64,000 nucleotides of DNA from Hevea brasiliensis (lineage: Eukaryota; Streptophyta; Magnoliopsida; Malpighiales; Euphorbiaceae): NCBI RefSeq assembly GCF_030052815.1, contig NC_079496.1, positions 44,293,593 through 44,357,592 on the forward strand, in the 5' to 3' direction. Below the pieces are notes generated by a model. It made no database searches. It had not been told where the DNA came from and saw nothing but the letters and a program-made list of their open reading frames with translations. The translations under genes and the position numbers were made by a program. The stretch's first letter is position 1; the number at the start of each line of letters is the position of its first letter. Positions 32,241 to 44,295 of the stretch are shown here, one piece after another.

Positions 32241-35200
32241 TGTAACATCCTCCCGGTAGTAATTCCGCACGATCTCATCGTGACGATGTCGGTCGGACAG
32301 CTAGACCTTCTGGAAAAATATTTAAACTAAAGTCAGGAATCATAATTAACTCAAATATTAATAAGAAACACTTAGTAAAAATTTTAGAAATAAAATACAA
32401 CTAAATCAAATGAGCTGGTACCCTAGCGAGGGGTAACCAGAGGGAAGTTGCGGTTCTCGCAACGAGGAGCCCTAGACCCGGGGGAAAAATTATAAAATAA
32501 TTTTTGGGACTTCAGAGAAGGGTTATTGAGGTTCCTATGGCATTAGAATGCCAAGAAAATATTTAGAAAATTTTTTCAATCGGTACAGCCAATTTTGACC
32601 CGTTAAGCCAAACGGAGGGCATTTTGGTCATTTCGCCTTCAGAGACGATTTTTGGCCGACTTGTCCAGTTGAGTAAATAGTTATTATGGTCTAAAATATG
32701 AATAAACATTACTAGAAATTAAATTGAAATTGAGTAGTGAAGAAAAGAAAAGAAAAATCAAAGAAAAGCTCATTTATGACATCTTGATGATGTCATTTAT
32801 AAATTATGACCAATCACAATTAAGCCATCATTTGACTAACTAATAAAAAGACTAAATGAAGACCAAATAACCAAAAAATTACAGCAGCCATTCTTCTTCT
32901 TCTTCACCAAAACGTGACTTCTCCCCATCTCCCTCCACTGATGCACTCACCCAAGCTCCAAAACCTAGCCAATTACACCATAAAACCCCTATATGCCTTC
33001 ATTAAACTTGGTCCTCACACCTAGAGCAAGCTTTGGACAGAAAAAAGAAAGGAAGAAAGTGAAGTTTTGAAGTCTTAGAAGTGGCTCCATTCAAGGTTAG
33101 TGCACATATGTATTTAAAACACATTAATTCCATGTTAGAGATGTGTAATAGGTAAGAAATTGTAGAATAAATGAACCAAACCCATGTGTATGAATGCCAT
33201 GAATTTTGGCAGCCATATTGAAGGAATAGAAATGAGGGTTTTTTTGGACTTAGAGTGGATTAGAAATGATGTTTAAGATACATATACACAAGGATAATAA
33301 ATTGGTATGCTAACTAAGGCATCTTGTAGAAAACATAAGGTGAAGCTAGGGTTTTGGGGGAGTGAAAATTGATTTGGCTTATGAAATTGTTAGAGAACAT
33401 TTTAATGGTCAATTAGTGACCATTTTAGGTAAGTTGACCATATTATGGACTGAAAAATAGGATTGCAAAGTGAAGTTGTAGGCTGCCCTAGGACAGCAGC
33501 AGAGGGACTGAAAATTCAGTCCACTTGCACTGCCATAACTTGGGCTGTGTTGGTCCAATTGGTGTTTGGGCAATTGGACATGAAACTAGGCTTATAATGG
33601 CACATTTTTGCTGAAGAAACCATGCCCAAAAGACCAAAGCAAGAGGACCAAAACTTGGCCCCAATCTGGATACCCTGCAAACAGCCCCTGCCGAAATGAC
33701 CAAATGAACAGTAACTGTTCATTTGGCCATAACTCACTGTACATATGGTCAATTGACCTGAAATTTTTACAGAAACAAGATAAGATATAGACAAACAACT
33801 TTAATGAAGGACACCAATCTAAATTATGCCATTAACCTAATCAAATCATTGAGCAAAGTGAAGTTTACTGTATTGAGATTTCCAGAATTTTCATTTGAGC
33901 AGTAATGTTTGGATGGCTATAACTCCCTCTAGAAAACTCGGATTTAGGCGATTCTTGAACCGATGAAAACCTAAGGCATAGTAGAACATTTCATATGAAG
34001 AAAGTTAGGCCAAATTATGAACTTAACTTGATCAAATTACTGACCAAAACTGGACCAAAATCTGCCAAAACCCAAAAGTGCAGCATGAACAGTGCACGTG
34101 AACAGTAAACTTATTTTGGCCATAACTTGAGCTACAAAACTCCAAATGGAGTGCTTCAAAAAAGAAAATTCAACTAGACAAAATAAGGAACAACTTTCAT
34201 GTTTACCATTTCCTCAAATTCCCACTGTAAAAATAACAAATGGAACAGTAAAGATGAAGCATGAAAACCGAAAATTTTGCTCAATTAGCATTAAGCTTAA
34301 AAATGGTATTGGCAACCAATACCAACAAGTTTGAAATACAAAATGTGGTATGTTTGAGGTGTTAAAACCAATACACCTATTTTCTATCCAAAAGTCAACA
34401 TTTTTATTGACCAATGAGGTGAATAGTGACACCAAAACCAAAAATTGGCAATTTTGCCAAAATGACCTAAGCTTTGAGAAAGTGACCAAAACTAACAAGT
34501 TTTGAATACAAAATGTGGTATGTTGGGAGTATTAAAACCAATGTACCTATTGTTTATGTAAAAGTCAACATTTTAGTTGACTAATGAAATGAATAGTGAC
34601 ATGAAAACTTGAAATTCAAAAATTGTGAAACTTAAAAATGCAAAATGCCCTAGTAGGCCTAATGTGATTGGTTTGGATAGTTTGGCATGCCAATAGGGTA
34701 TTGTTTTAGCAGTACTGCGAAAGGTTTTATGCCTGTATTCATGGCTTTATGCCCGTATTCATGGCTTTATGCCCGTATTCATGGCTTTTATGCCCGATTA
34801 TGTGATATCATGGCTTTTTAGCCATACCGATCGTGATACGTGGTAGACGCTCAAGGCCCCATGGTATGACGGCCCGAGGCACCGCGGTCCAAAGGCCAAC
34901 GACACATTATCCATCCGATCGTCCAAAGATAGGTTACTTGGGCATGGAAAAGTATAATTGTGATTGAACTGATTATTAAAGAAAATACGAAAATTAAGTA
35001 TCAGGAATGATTACAAAAATACAAAGAAGCTCAATATCATGAAGAAAACAATTAACGAAATGCATGAAGAAGTTAATATCATGAAACATGATTAGCCCTC
35101 GACTACACAATAAGTTAGTAATTATTCATTTCTTATGAACACCATAGCAAGGAAATTATTATTTTTATTTGCATATTATATTTTCTTGTATTATTGGCAC

Positions 35201-35838
35201 CACTAAGCTTTATGCTTAGCGCGTCGCTTTTGCAACGCGTAGGTACTGAAGATTTGGACAGAGGGCCCAGTAGACCACATATTCGGTAAGGCAGTTCACA
35301 GTTCTGCATAGTGTCCGTGTCACCTCAACTTCTGCAGTGCATTGGTAGGACACTAGGTGTCATTTTGGCATTCTGTAATAAATTTTGATTTTCTCATATT
35401 TAATGAAACTTATGTAATGTATTTTGATTTTCATGTAAATAATGCAAATTTGTGTTTGTAAATGGAAAAGTGAATATTGATCTGTAACTGGTACATGATT
35501 ATCAAATGAGGTGAATGATTGAGAAACGAATGTGAACTGAAAAATATTGAGATTTTGATAAATGGAGTTGAGATGAATGACTAAGAATATAGGAAGTGTT
35601 TTCACAGGTTCCGAAGAATGGTTTTCTCCATTTTTAGCCGGTACTCTGCCGGATTTTCTATAAAATTTTCGGAACCTCAAATAAATAATAATTTCGATAA
35701 ATGGCTTAAAATAAATTATATTTCACAAGTTATATTCAAAAGGAAGAATAAAAATGAATTAAGATAAAAATAGAGTGCTCGGCACACTGAGTGGCATAAC
35801 TTGCTCGGCTACATTGTAGTCGGGAAAAGGGTGTCACA
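32241..35838 (+). repeat. E3 3' LTR
   Basis: It matches 28268-31885. The first 60 bp has a scrambled patch (32266-32300) in the conserved GC-rich block, and another lies at 34825-34925. The palindrome at 33700-33726 is intact. It ends GGGTGTCACA before target atgta. Confidence 0.92.
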
Positions 35839-38330
35839 ATGTATACTGACATTTTATGTAGACTAAGTTCCTGACAATTATTGTAGTATTATCTGATTAA
35901 AAATTTAGCAAGATTTATTTTGATTGCCCGAGTAACCTATATTAGTCGACTGGACTGGATAAACGGGTAAACTGGCACCGGGTACCAAGTACCTCGGGCT
36001 ATCACACCATCAGTCACATTGTGTCTCCCGGTGTTTAACAAAATAACTAATAAGCTGTAATAAACATTGGGCATAAGGCCAAGTATCACACTGATATCAG
36101 AATGGCTAAAAGCCATAAAATCATAGAATGGCACAATGCCATGTGCAGTACTGCTAATTGAACCCTATTGGCATGCCAACCTATCCAAACCAATCATTCT
36201 AGGCATACTAGGGCATTTTACATAGTTAATGATTCAATTATTTATTTTCATACTAGGGCATTTTACATAGTTAATGATTCAATTATTTATTTTCATACTA
36301 GGGCATTTTACATAGTTAATGATTCAATTATTTATTTTTATAATGTAGAGGTCACTATTCACTTGACTAATTTCCCTCAAAGGTTGACTTTTTAATTTAT
36401 ACTAGATTTATTGAACCTAAGTTCACCAAGATACCACATTTTGGTTTACAAAAGTGTTGGCATTAGTTGCCAAACAATACTTAAAACCAATGGAGAATAA
36501 TTCATAAATTTCAGTTTTGAGTGTTAAAGTTCACTGTTCTATTAGGCCATTCTACAGTGAGAATTTGGCAAAATGTTCTTCATCAAAATTGTTCCTTATT
36601 GTGTCTAGTTACACTTCTTTTTTTGAATCACTCCATTTGGAGTTTTGTATCTCAAGTTATGGGCTAAACACCATAACTGGCCGGATTGCAATTTTTCCAA
36701 AATTTCTAGGCAGAATCAATTTTGTAGTTTTTTGTACGCTGATTATAGGTCAGTTTTTGAGCATGTTATGGTCAAATTTTGGGTTTGTTTTCTTCATGAA
36801 AGTTGTAGGGCTATGTCTCAGCTTTCTACTGGTAAAATTTCAGGTCAATTGAACCTTTCTACATTGAGTTATGACCATTTGAACAAATACTATTTATTTG
36901 GTCATTTTCCAGGGACAACATGTTAGCTACCCGGATTAGGGTAGTTTTCTAGGCAGGTTTCTTCACCAAAGTTGTTCCATTATGTGTCTAGTTTCATGTC
37001 CAATTGGCCTTGCACCAATTGAACCTACACAACTCCAGTTATAGCTACCCAAACCTGCTGGACTTATACCCAGTCCTGCAGGTCACCAAGGGCAGCATAA
37101 CTTACTTCTATTCCCATGGAACAAATCACTTCATTTCTTAATCACACATAGCCAAATGGTCAGTAATTGACCATTAAGACTTTCTTTCACCAATACATGA
37201 ACAAAGTCCCAAGTTTGTGTCCAAACCCTAACTCTAACATTTCAAATTTTGCATTTACTTACACTTCACTATACTAATTAATAGATTAGTGTTAAGGGCA
37301 GCTAGGGTACCATTTTAATTCAAGGAAATCTTCAAAACCCTACTAAGCCCAAGGTTGCCGAAATTTTGAGAAAGGTATACACATGATGTTTATTCAATTT
37401 TCTTGTAAATTTGCACTTAATTTCACTCCTTCAACATGAATTGAAAGAGAAAGAACAAGTTTGGTCACTAACCATTAATGGAGTCAATTTTCAAGCTTGT
37501 AAAAGCTCTTCTTTGTCACTTCTTTTTGCTCCCAAAAGCTTCACCAAGATGAAATATTAAAGTTTTGTGTTGACAACTTAAGGTTTTATTGAGAGAATAC
37601 TAAGGAAATGAAGCTTTGATAAACAAAAATGGAGATGAGAGAGGAATATGGTGCGGCTTGTATGGAAGGAAGATGCCTGATGGTTATTTTAGATTTTTTG
37701 ACTTCTTTTCTTTCCCTTTTATGTGTTATAAATAATTTTCTTGCTTTTTGATTGGCCAAAAATTTAAAATGACCTCATGCTTACCTCATAAATCAATTTA
37801 TCTTTATTCTTTTCTTTTTCTTTACTACTCACCTTTAATTTCATTTTTAGCAATGTTTATTCATATTTAATATCATATAATTTATAAACTTAATTGGACA
37901 AGTTGGTCAAAAATCATCTCTGAAGACGAAATGACCAAAATGCCCTCCGTTTGGCTTAACGAGCTAAAATTATGTGTGCCGATTGATTAAATTTTTCTTG
38001 TATTTTCTTAGCAATTTATTGTCATTGAGACCCCAATAATCCTTCCCTAAGGTCCCAAAAATTATTTCATCGAGTTTTCCCTGGGTCTAGGGTTACTAAC
38101 GGCCCTCACCGTCAATTCCCGTTAGGGTCAACCATCACTAAGGCTACGGCTCATTTAACCTTAGTGCATTTCATTTCTAAAAATTTTTCTTAATTTTTCT
38201 TATCATTATTTGGTTTATTTATAACTCCTCACTCTAGTCTAATTATAATTTCAAATATTCTAGCTACTTGGACTGACATTGATCATCGGAATAGTAGAAC
38301 ATATGGACTAGCTAAAGTGAGGATGTTACA
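35839..38330 (-). repeat. E4 3' LTR, main piece
   Basis: It resumes after E3 with the duplicated atgta and matches 54965-56274 plus 59287-60388. A 45-bp unit is triplicated at 36204-36338. Minus-strand features include the modules, the GC-rich block (38230-38300) and the LTR start at 38330 (GTTACA on the + strand). Frames at 36168, 36517 and 36645 are fortuitous. Confidence 0.9.
36204..36338. repeat. 45-bp unit in three tandem copies
   Basis: CATACTAGGGCATTTTACAT begins at 36204, 36249 and 36294. The 5' LTR of the same element has one copy near 55328, so two were gained after insertion. The unit length is a multiple of three, which is why a repetitive frame appears here. Confidence 0.92.
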
Positions 38331-38345
38331 GCTCTTCGCCTCTAA
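38331..38345 (-). other. E4 polypurine tract
   Basis: The minus strand reads AGAGGCGAAGAGC just before the LTR start at 38330. The upstream hairpin arms (AAATTTCA/CGAAATTT) are at 38349-38380, with one base changed compared with E2. Confidence 0.8.
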
Positions 38346-39103
38346 TAAAAATTTCGTCCTTGAAATTTACCTGATGCAAACAGTTGAGGGAACTGTTGCC
38401 TCATCATCTTTTCACTTTCCCAAGTTGCCTCCTCTATATTATGGTGCCTCCAAAGTACTTTCACCAGTGGAATATGTTTATTTCTCAGTTCCTTCACTTC
38501 TCGAGCCAATATCCATATGGGTTTTTCTGTATATGTCAAGTCTGGTTGAATTTCAATCTCTTCCATGGAGATGACATGTGAAGGGTTAGAGCAGTATCTT
38601 CTTAGTATAGAAACATGGAATACATTATGGATCTTATTCAGTTTTGGTGGTAAAGCTAGCCGATAGGCCACTGGTCCCACACGTTCAATGACTTCATATG
38701 GGCCAATGAACCTAGGGCTTAACTTACCCTTTCTTCCAAACCTCAGTACCTTCTTCCACGGTGAGACTTTGAGAAACACTTTATCGCCAACTGCATATTC
38801 TATTTCTTTTCTCTTTAGGTCGGCATAGGATTTTTGTCTATCTGAGGTAACCTTCAGATTGGCTTTGATTAATTTTACTTTCTCCTTAGTCTGTTTCACC
38901 AGGTTTGGCCTTACTAGCTTATCTTCGCCCAATTTAATCCAACATATAGGGGTTCTACACTTCCTTCAATATAGTGCTTCATACGGGGCCATTTGAATGC
39001 TAGCTTGGTAGCTATTGTTATATACGAATTCTGCCAGTGGGAGATATCTATCCCAACTCCCCTCAAACTCAATGACACAACTCCTCAGCATATCCTCAAT
39101 GAT
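38342..39103 (-). pseudogene. pol: E4 integrase C-terminal exon and chromodomain-like tail
   Basis: On the minus strand it starts after the AG acceptor at 39104-39105 with IIEDML and passes the LPLAEF-type region, with a stop near 38955. A long open stretch (38932-38342) follows with SPRFIGPYEVIERVGPVAYRL, NVFHVSILRRY and VKVLWRHHNIEEATWE. It retains the last dozen residues that E2 loses to a stop, ending in QGRNF within the hairpin. Upstream integrase lies across the E5 insertion at 50220-50870. Confidence 0.85.
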
Positions 39104-39127
39104 CTATCACATAATTCACATTATTAC
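39104..39127 (-). other. E4 integrase intron, acceptor half
   Basis: On the minus strand the intron ends GTGATAG before the codon ATC. E5 is inserted 24 bp from the acceptor. The donor half is 50164-50219. Subtracting the 5-bp TSD gives 75 nt, the same length as in E2. Confidence 0.72.
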
Positions 39128-40481
39128 TGTAACACTCCTATTTGCATAGCCTGGTAAATTACACTGTTTTGGAGACCGGTGTCGGTCCGGACAATTAAGA
39201 GTATTAGAACTATGTTTAAGACACCTAGAGAAGCCTTGAACATAAATAATTAGTAATTGTCAAATAGTTAAGTATAAATAAGAAAAATAGAACACAATAA
39301 GTTAAATGAGAGGCCCCAGCACTCGACAGATTGCTCTATGGAATGATCTCCCTCTTCCATTCTGTTTTCCAGAAATTTTTTACTCTCTGATAACAAACAC
39401 AAAGAGGTTGACCTCCGTTAATGCATATTCATGATGTAAATATTGCATATGTATTAAACATTTGAGCAGTTATATTTACCGACAAAATATTTCAAATTCA
39501 CAGTTCAAAATTTATTTTAAAACCTTTGCTCTGATACCACTAAAACATGTCACACCTTACCCCTCTGTAAGGCATAACATGATCCCGTAGAATATCTAAT
39601 GAACTACCAAACTTCACCTACCGATAACTCATTAAGTACCCTACAAGGGATTTTAAAACAATTTTCTTACTTTTATAAGTGGCGAGCATTTTCTAATAGG
39701 TATTAAAACATTTAATTAGAGTTTGAAAACTAGTTAAGATTATTTTAGTATGTTGTGCACCACTGAGTCATAGTACTCAGTAATGGCTGTTATTGCTGTC
39801 ACAGATATAGAGACTAGAGGAGCAGCAGAGTGAGCTGCTAGGGATTGTAGAGCTACCTTCCTTGAAGTTCTATCGGGTATATTTTATACCCTAATTGTAA
39901 TAACTATTTTGATGTATGTAAATGTATGTACATGCAGAACTAGTCAAGAGCAGTTGTATAAAACTTGTAATAAATTTTAGTTTGGATTTTTCCTAATTTA
40001 AATTTTGGAATGATGTATGTAAATTGTTTTATCTTTAATGAAATATGAATGGAAGTATTTTGTTTTAATTTGAATGAAATTACTTAGTAGTATTTTTGAT
40101 GATGTTGAATTTTGGAATTTGAGAAATGATGTTGAAATTGGTTGGCATGGATGTTGAATTGATGAAGTTGATGAGATAAATCATTTGAAGTGCTTTTTAC
40201 AGGTATTTGAAGAACTGTTTTCTCAAAATACAGATGGCACTCTGCTTAAATTTTTATAATATTTGCGGAAAAATAAAATGGGATAAAAATCTTAACTAGT
40301 TTTCAAACTCTAATTAAATATTTTAATACCTATTAGAAAATGCTCACCACTTATAAAAGTAAGAAAATTGTTTTAAAATCCCTTGTAGGGTACTTAATGA
40401 TTTATCGGTAGGTGAAGTTCGATAGTTCATTATGTATTCTACGGGATCATGTTATGCCTTACAGAGGGGTAAGGTGTGACA
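39128..40481 (+). repeat. E5 5' LTR, internally deleted and carrying an inverted segment
   Basis: 39128-39310 matches 46671-46855 of the 3' LTR. 39311-39738 is inverted. 39737-40481 matches 49424-50163. About 2.5 kb of LTR is missing. The double hairpin is present at 39763-39800. Confidence 0.88.
39311..39738 (-). repeat. Inverted copy of LTR end, primer site, leader and gag start within the E5 5' LTR
   Basis: 39547-39738 is the reverse complement of about 40291-40481 (LTR end). 39528-39539 is an inverted primer site. 39311-39527 mirrors the leader and first gag codons found at 43817-44350. The two LTR-end arms form a 191-bp inverted repeat around 552 bp. This could arise by template switching during reverse transcription or by insertion of the cDNA into itself. 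Confidence 0.87.
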
Positions 40482-40487
40482 TGTTTT

Positions 40488-43400
40488 TGTGACACCCCTT
40501 ACCCGTCTACAGTGTAGCCGAGCAAAATATTCCATACAGTATATCGGAATACCATATTTTATTTCAATCGTTTTTATTCTTCCTTAATTTATTTCTTAAT
40601 GGATATGAAGTGCAATTTGTGAAATTTAACTCATTTAATTCATTTATTGAAATTATAAATTCATTTGGGGTTTCGAAAATTTTATAGAAAATCCGGTGGA
40701 GTACCGGCTAAAAATGGATAAAACAGTTCTTCAGAACCTGTGAAAAATACTTCCAATAATTTCCAATCATTCTCAAACTACATTTGTATCACATCAATTT
40801 ACAACAATTTCTTAACAATTACTCCATTTGTCATCCATTCATTTCACATCATCATCATGCTCAAATCATAAATAAATTCTCATATGTTATATATAAACAC
40901 AAAGTTACAAATACTTACATTAATACAAAATTATATTACATAGGTTTCATATATACATGATAAAATAAGAGTTTAATTACAAAACTTACAAAAATCACAA
41001 AATACAAAATGGAACCTAGTGTCCTACCAATGCACTGTAGCCTGTGAGGTGACACGGACACTAAGCAAAACAGTGAATGGCCTTACCCAGTCTGTGGTCT
41101 ACTGGGCTCTCTGTCCAAATCTTCAGTACCTACGCATTGCAAAAGCAACGCGCTAAGCATAAAGCTTAGTGGTGCCAATAATACAAGAAAATATAATATG
41201 CAAATAAAAGTAAAAATTTTCTATTTATTGTGTTCATAAGAAATAAATATTTACTAACTTATTATTTAGTCGAAGGCTAATTACATTTTATGATATTAAC
41301 TTCTTCATGGATTTTGTTAATTGTTTTCTTGATGATTTTGAGCTTATTTATATTTTATTATAATCACTCTTGATCTTTATCTCGATATTTCATTTCCTTA
41401 TTTTCTTTAATAATCAGTTCAATTACAGTTATACTTTTTCATGCCCAAGTAACCTATACAAATTGACCAGACTAGATAAACGAGTAAACTAGAATTGGGT
41501 ACTAGGTACCTCAGGCTTTCACACCATCGGTCACAATGTGTCTCCCGGTGTGCAAACAGAATGGCTAATAAGCCATAAAAGTAATAAGGCATAATGCCAA
41601 GTATAACATCATAATCAGTATAGCCATAGGCTATCATCATAGAATGGCATGGAGCCATACATCATACGTAGTACTGCTATCAAAACCCTATTAGCATGCC
41701 AACCTATCCAAACCAATCACATTAGGCCTACTAGGGCATATTACAAAGTCATTTCTTGAATATTTGTACTTTATATGGAAGGTTACTATTCATTTCATTA
41801 GTCAACTAAAATGTTCACTTTTTCATAGATAATAGGTATATTGGTTCAAATATCACCAACATACCACATTTTGCATTCCAAAGTTTTAGCATTGGTTGTC
41901 AATTCCATTTCAAAGCTTAGTGTTAGTTATTCACAATTTTCAGATTTCAAGCACTAAGTTTACTGTTCCATTGGTCATTTGTATAGTAGGAATTTGGCAA
42001 AATTGTCTTCATGAAAGTTGTTCCTTATTGTGTCTAGTTACATTTCTTTTTTTGAATCACTCCATTTGGAGTTTTTTAGCTCAAGTTATGTCCTAAAAAC
42101 CATAACTGGCTAGATTGCAATTTTCCAGATTTTGTTGGGCAGAACCAATTCTGCAGGTTTTGTACACTGATTGCAGGTCAGTTTTTGAACATGTTATAAT
42201 CAAAATTTGGGTTTGGTTTCTTCATAAAAGTTGTAGGTCTATATCTCAGCTATCTACTGGTAAAAGTTTAGGCCAATTGGACCTTTCTACACTGAGTTAT
42301 GACCAAATGAATAAACACTGTTCATTTGGTCATTTTGCCCAGGCAGAATGCAAGTCACCCGGATTAGGGCAATTTTTAAGTCAACTTGGTTTGGTTTTCT
42401 GGGCAGGGTTTCCTCACCAAAGTTGTGCCATTGTGTGTCTAGTTTCATGTCCAATTAGCCTTGCACCAATTGAACATATAAAACTCTATTTATAGCTGCC
42501 CAAACCTGCTGGACTCACAACTAGTCCTGCAGGTCACCAAGGGCAGCACGCCTAAGTTCAACTCCAACATCTTTACTCACTTCAATTCCTCCTCACACAC
42601 ATTCAAATGGTCACTAATTGACCATTACAATGTTAACATACCATTACATAAGCAAACCCTAATGTTGTTTAAGTGTCCACATTTTCAAGGTTCATTCATG
42701 CATCACACTTGCATTTCACTTACTCTTACATGTTCAAGCACTCATCTCATGCTATGGGCAGCTCATAAACACTTTACTTCAAGTAAATTCATCAAACCCT
42801 AACCACCCCTAAGCTTCCAAAATTGTAGGGGTGAATATACATAAGTTTTATTTGTTTTTTTTTACAATTTCCATTTATCTCATGTTAATAAACATGAATT
42901 AAACAAGAATGGAAGGAGATTGGTCACTAACCTTGTTCGAGCTACTCCCAAGCTTACCAAAACCTTTCTTTTTCCTCTTCAAATTGCTGTCCAAGGCTTG
43001 CTCTAGTGGTAGGGACAATTTTTCATGAAGAGAAGTTAGGGTTTAGAGGTGATTTAGTGGGTTGTCTGAAGCTTGCCTTAAGCTTTCATGGAGGAATGGG
43101 TTAGGGAGAGGGAAGATGATAGTCACGGCTGGAAATGGGAAAGGGAAGAAATAGATTGGTTTCTTCAAATTTTTAGCTCATTTTATGCTTTTAAAGTAGT
43201 TTATGGACATGTGTCACAATGTGATTGGGTGGGAGTGCTTTAGTGACATCATGTGACGTCATAATTGACATTTTCTTTTATTTTCTTTTCTTTTCTTCTC
43301 TACTCATTTTCAATTTAATTTTTAGAAATATTTATTCACATTTTATATCATAATAATCATTTACTTAATTGGACAAGTCGGCTAAAAATCATATCTGAAG

Positions 43401-43804
43401 ACGAAATGATCAAAATGCCCTCCGTTTGGCTTAACAGACTAAAATTGTATATACTAATTGAAAATTTTTTCTAAATATTTTCTTGGTATTATAATGCCAT
43501 AGGAACCTCAATGACTCTTATCTGGAGTCCCAAAAATTATTTTATGAATTTTATTCTAGGTTTAGGTCTCCTAGTTACGAGGACCGCAACTTCCCACTAG
43601 GTTACCCATCGCTAGGGCACCAGCTCACTTAACTTGGTTGTTTTTTATTTCCAAAATTTTTCCTACATTTTTCTTGTTAATATTTGAGTTAATTATGGTT
43701 CATCACTTTAGTTTAAATATTTTTCCAGACTTTCTAGCTGTCCAGACCGACACTGGTTACTGAAACAGTAGAATGCACGGAATGGATACAGTGAGGGTGT
43801 TACA
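40488..43804 (-). mobile_element. E6: solo gypsy LTR, 3.3 kb, in the E5 leader
   Basis: The + strand reads TGTGACACCCC...GTGTTACA, a complete LTR on the minus strand. TSD: gtttt at 40483-40487 and 43805-43809, perfect. It separates the E5 LTR end (40481) from the primer site (43812). Minus-strand double hairpin near 41132-41170. Solo LTRs form by recombination between the two LTRs of one element. Frames at 41419, 41896 and 42115 are fortuitous. Confidence 0.92.
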
Positions 43805-44234
43805 GTTTTAGTGGTATCAGAGCAAAGGTTTTAAAATAAATTTTGAACTGTGAATTTGAAATATTTTATTGGTAAATACTACTGCTCAAATGTTTGATGC
43901 ATATGACATATTTACATCATGAATATGCAGCTCACTTAACTTGGTTGTTTTTTATTTCCAAAATTTTTCCTACATTTTTCTTGTTAATATTTGAGTTAAT
44001 TATGGTTCCTCACTTTAGTTTAAATATTTTTCCAGACTTTCTAGTTTGTCGCACGACCATCGTTCTCAAAGCTTGAGAATGCACGGAATGGATCTGATGA
44101 GGGTGTTCTGCTTTAGTGTTATCAGAGCAAAGGTTTTAAAATAAATTTTGAACTGTGAATTTGAAATATTTTATTGGTAAATACTACTGCTCAAATGTTT
44201 GATGCATATGACATATTTACATCATGAATATGCA
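43621..44234. repeat. 307-bp tandem duplication over the E6 end and E5 primer site
   Basis: CAGCTCACTTAACTTGG starts at 43621 and 43928. Each unit runs through the GC-rich LTR start, the primer site and the leader to TGAATATGC. Copy 2 is scrambled at 44044-44120, mainly at CAG, CTG and CCG words, and its primer site (44117) has one change. Otherwise the copies look identical. Confidence 0.88.
43812..43823 (+). other. E5 primer-binding site
   Basis: TGGTATCAGAGC lies a few bases after the target duplicate of E6. A mutated duplicate is at 44117-44128 and an inverted one at 39528-39539. Confidence 0.88.
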
Positions 44235-44295
44235 CTAATGGAGGTCAACCTCCTTGTGTTTGTTATCAGAGAGTATAAAATTTCTAGAAAACAGA

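Larger units (their letters stand above)
28268..35838 (+). mobile_element. E3: non-autonomous element, two 3.6-kb LTRs around a 355-bp interior
   Basis: LTRs at 28268-31885 (3618 bp) and 32241-35838 (3598 bp) flank 355 bp. TSD: atgta at 28263-28267 and 35839-35843, perfect. The interior keeps the primer site, the leader of E2 type, the hairpin and the polypurine tract, but no gag or pol domain. LTRs make up about 95% of the element. The two LTRs look almost identical apart from scrambled patches and one repeat unit, so it inserted recently with borrowed proteins. E2/E4-type elements share its leader and are the likely donors. Confidence 0.92.

Noticed and set aside
36168..36395. Repetitive 75-codon frame
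   Set aside because: Produced by the 45-bp triplication in a noncoding LTR; the unit is a multiple of three by chance.
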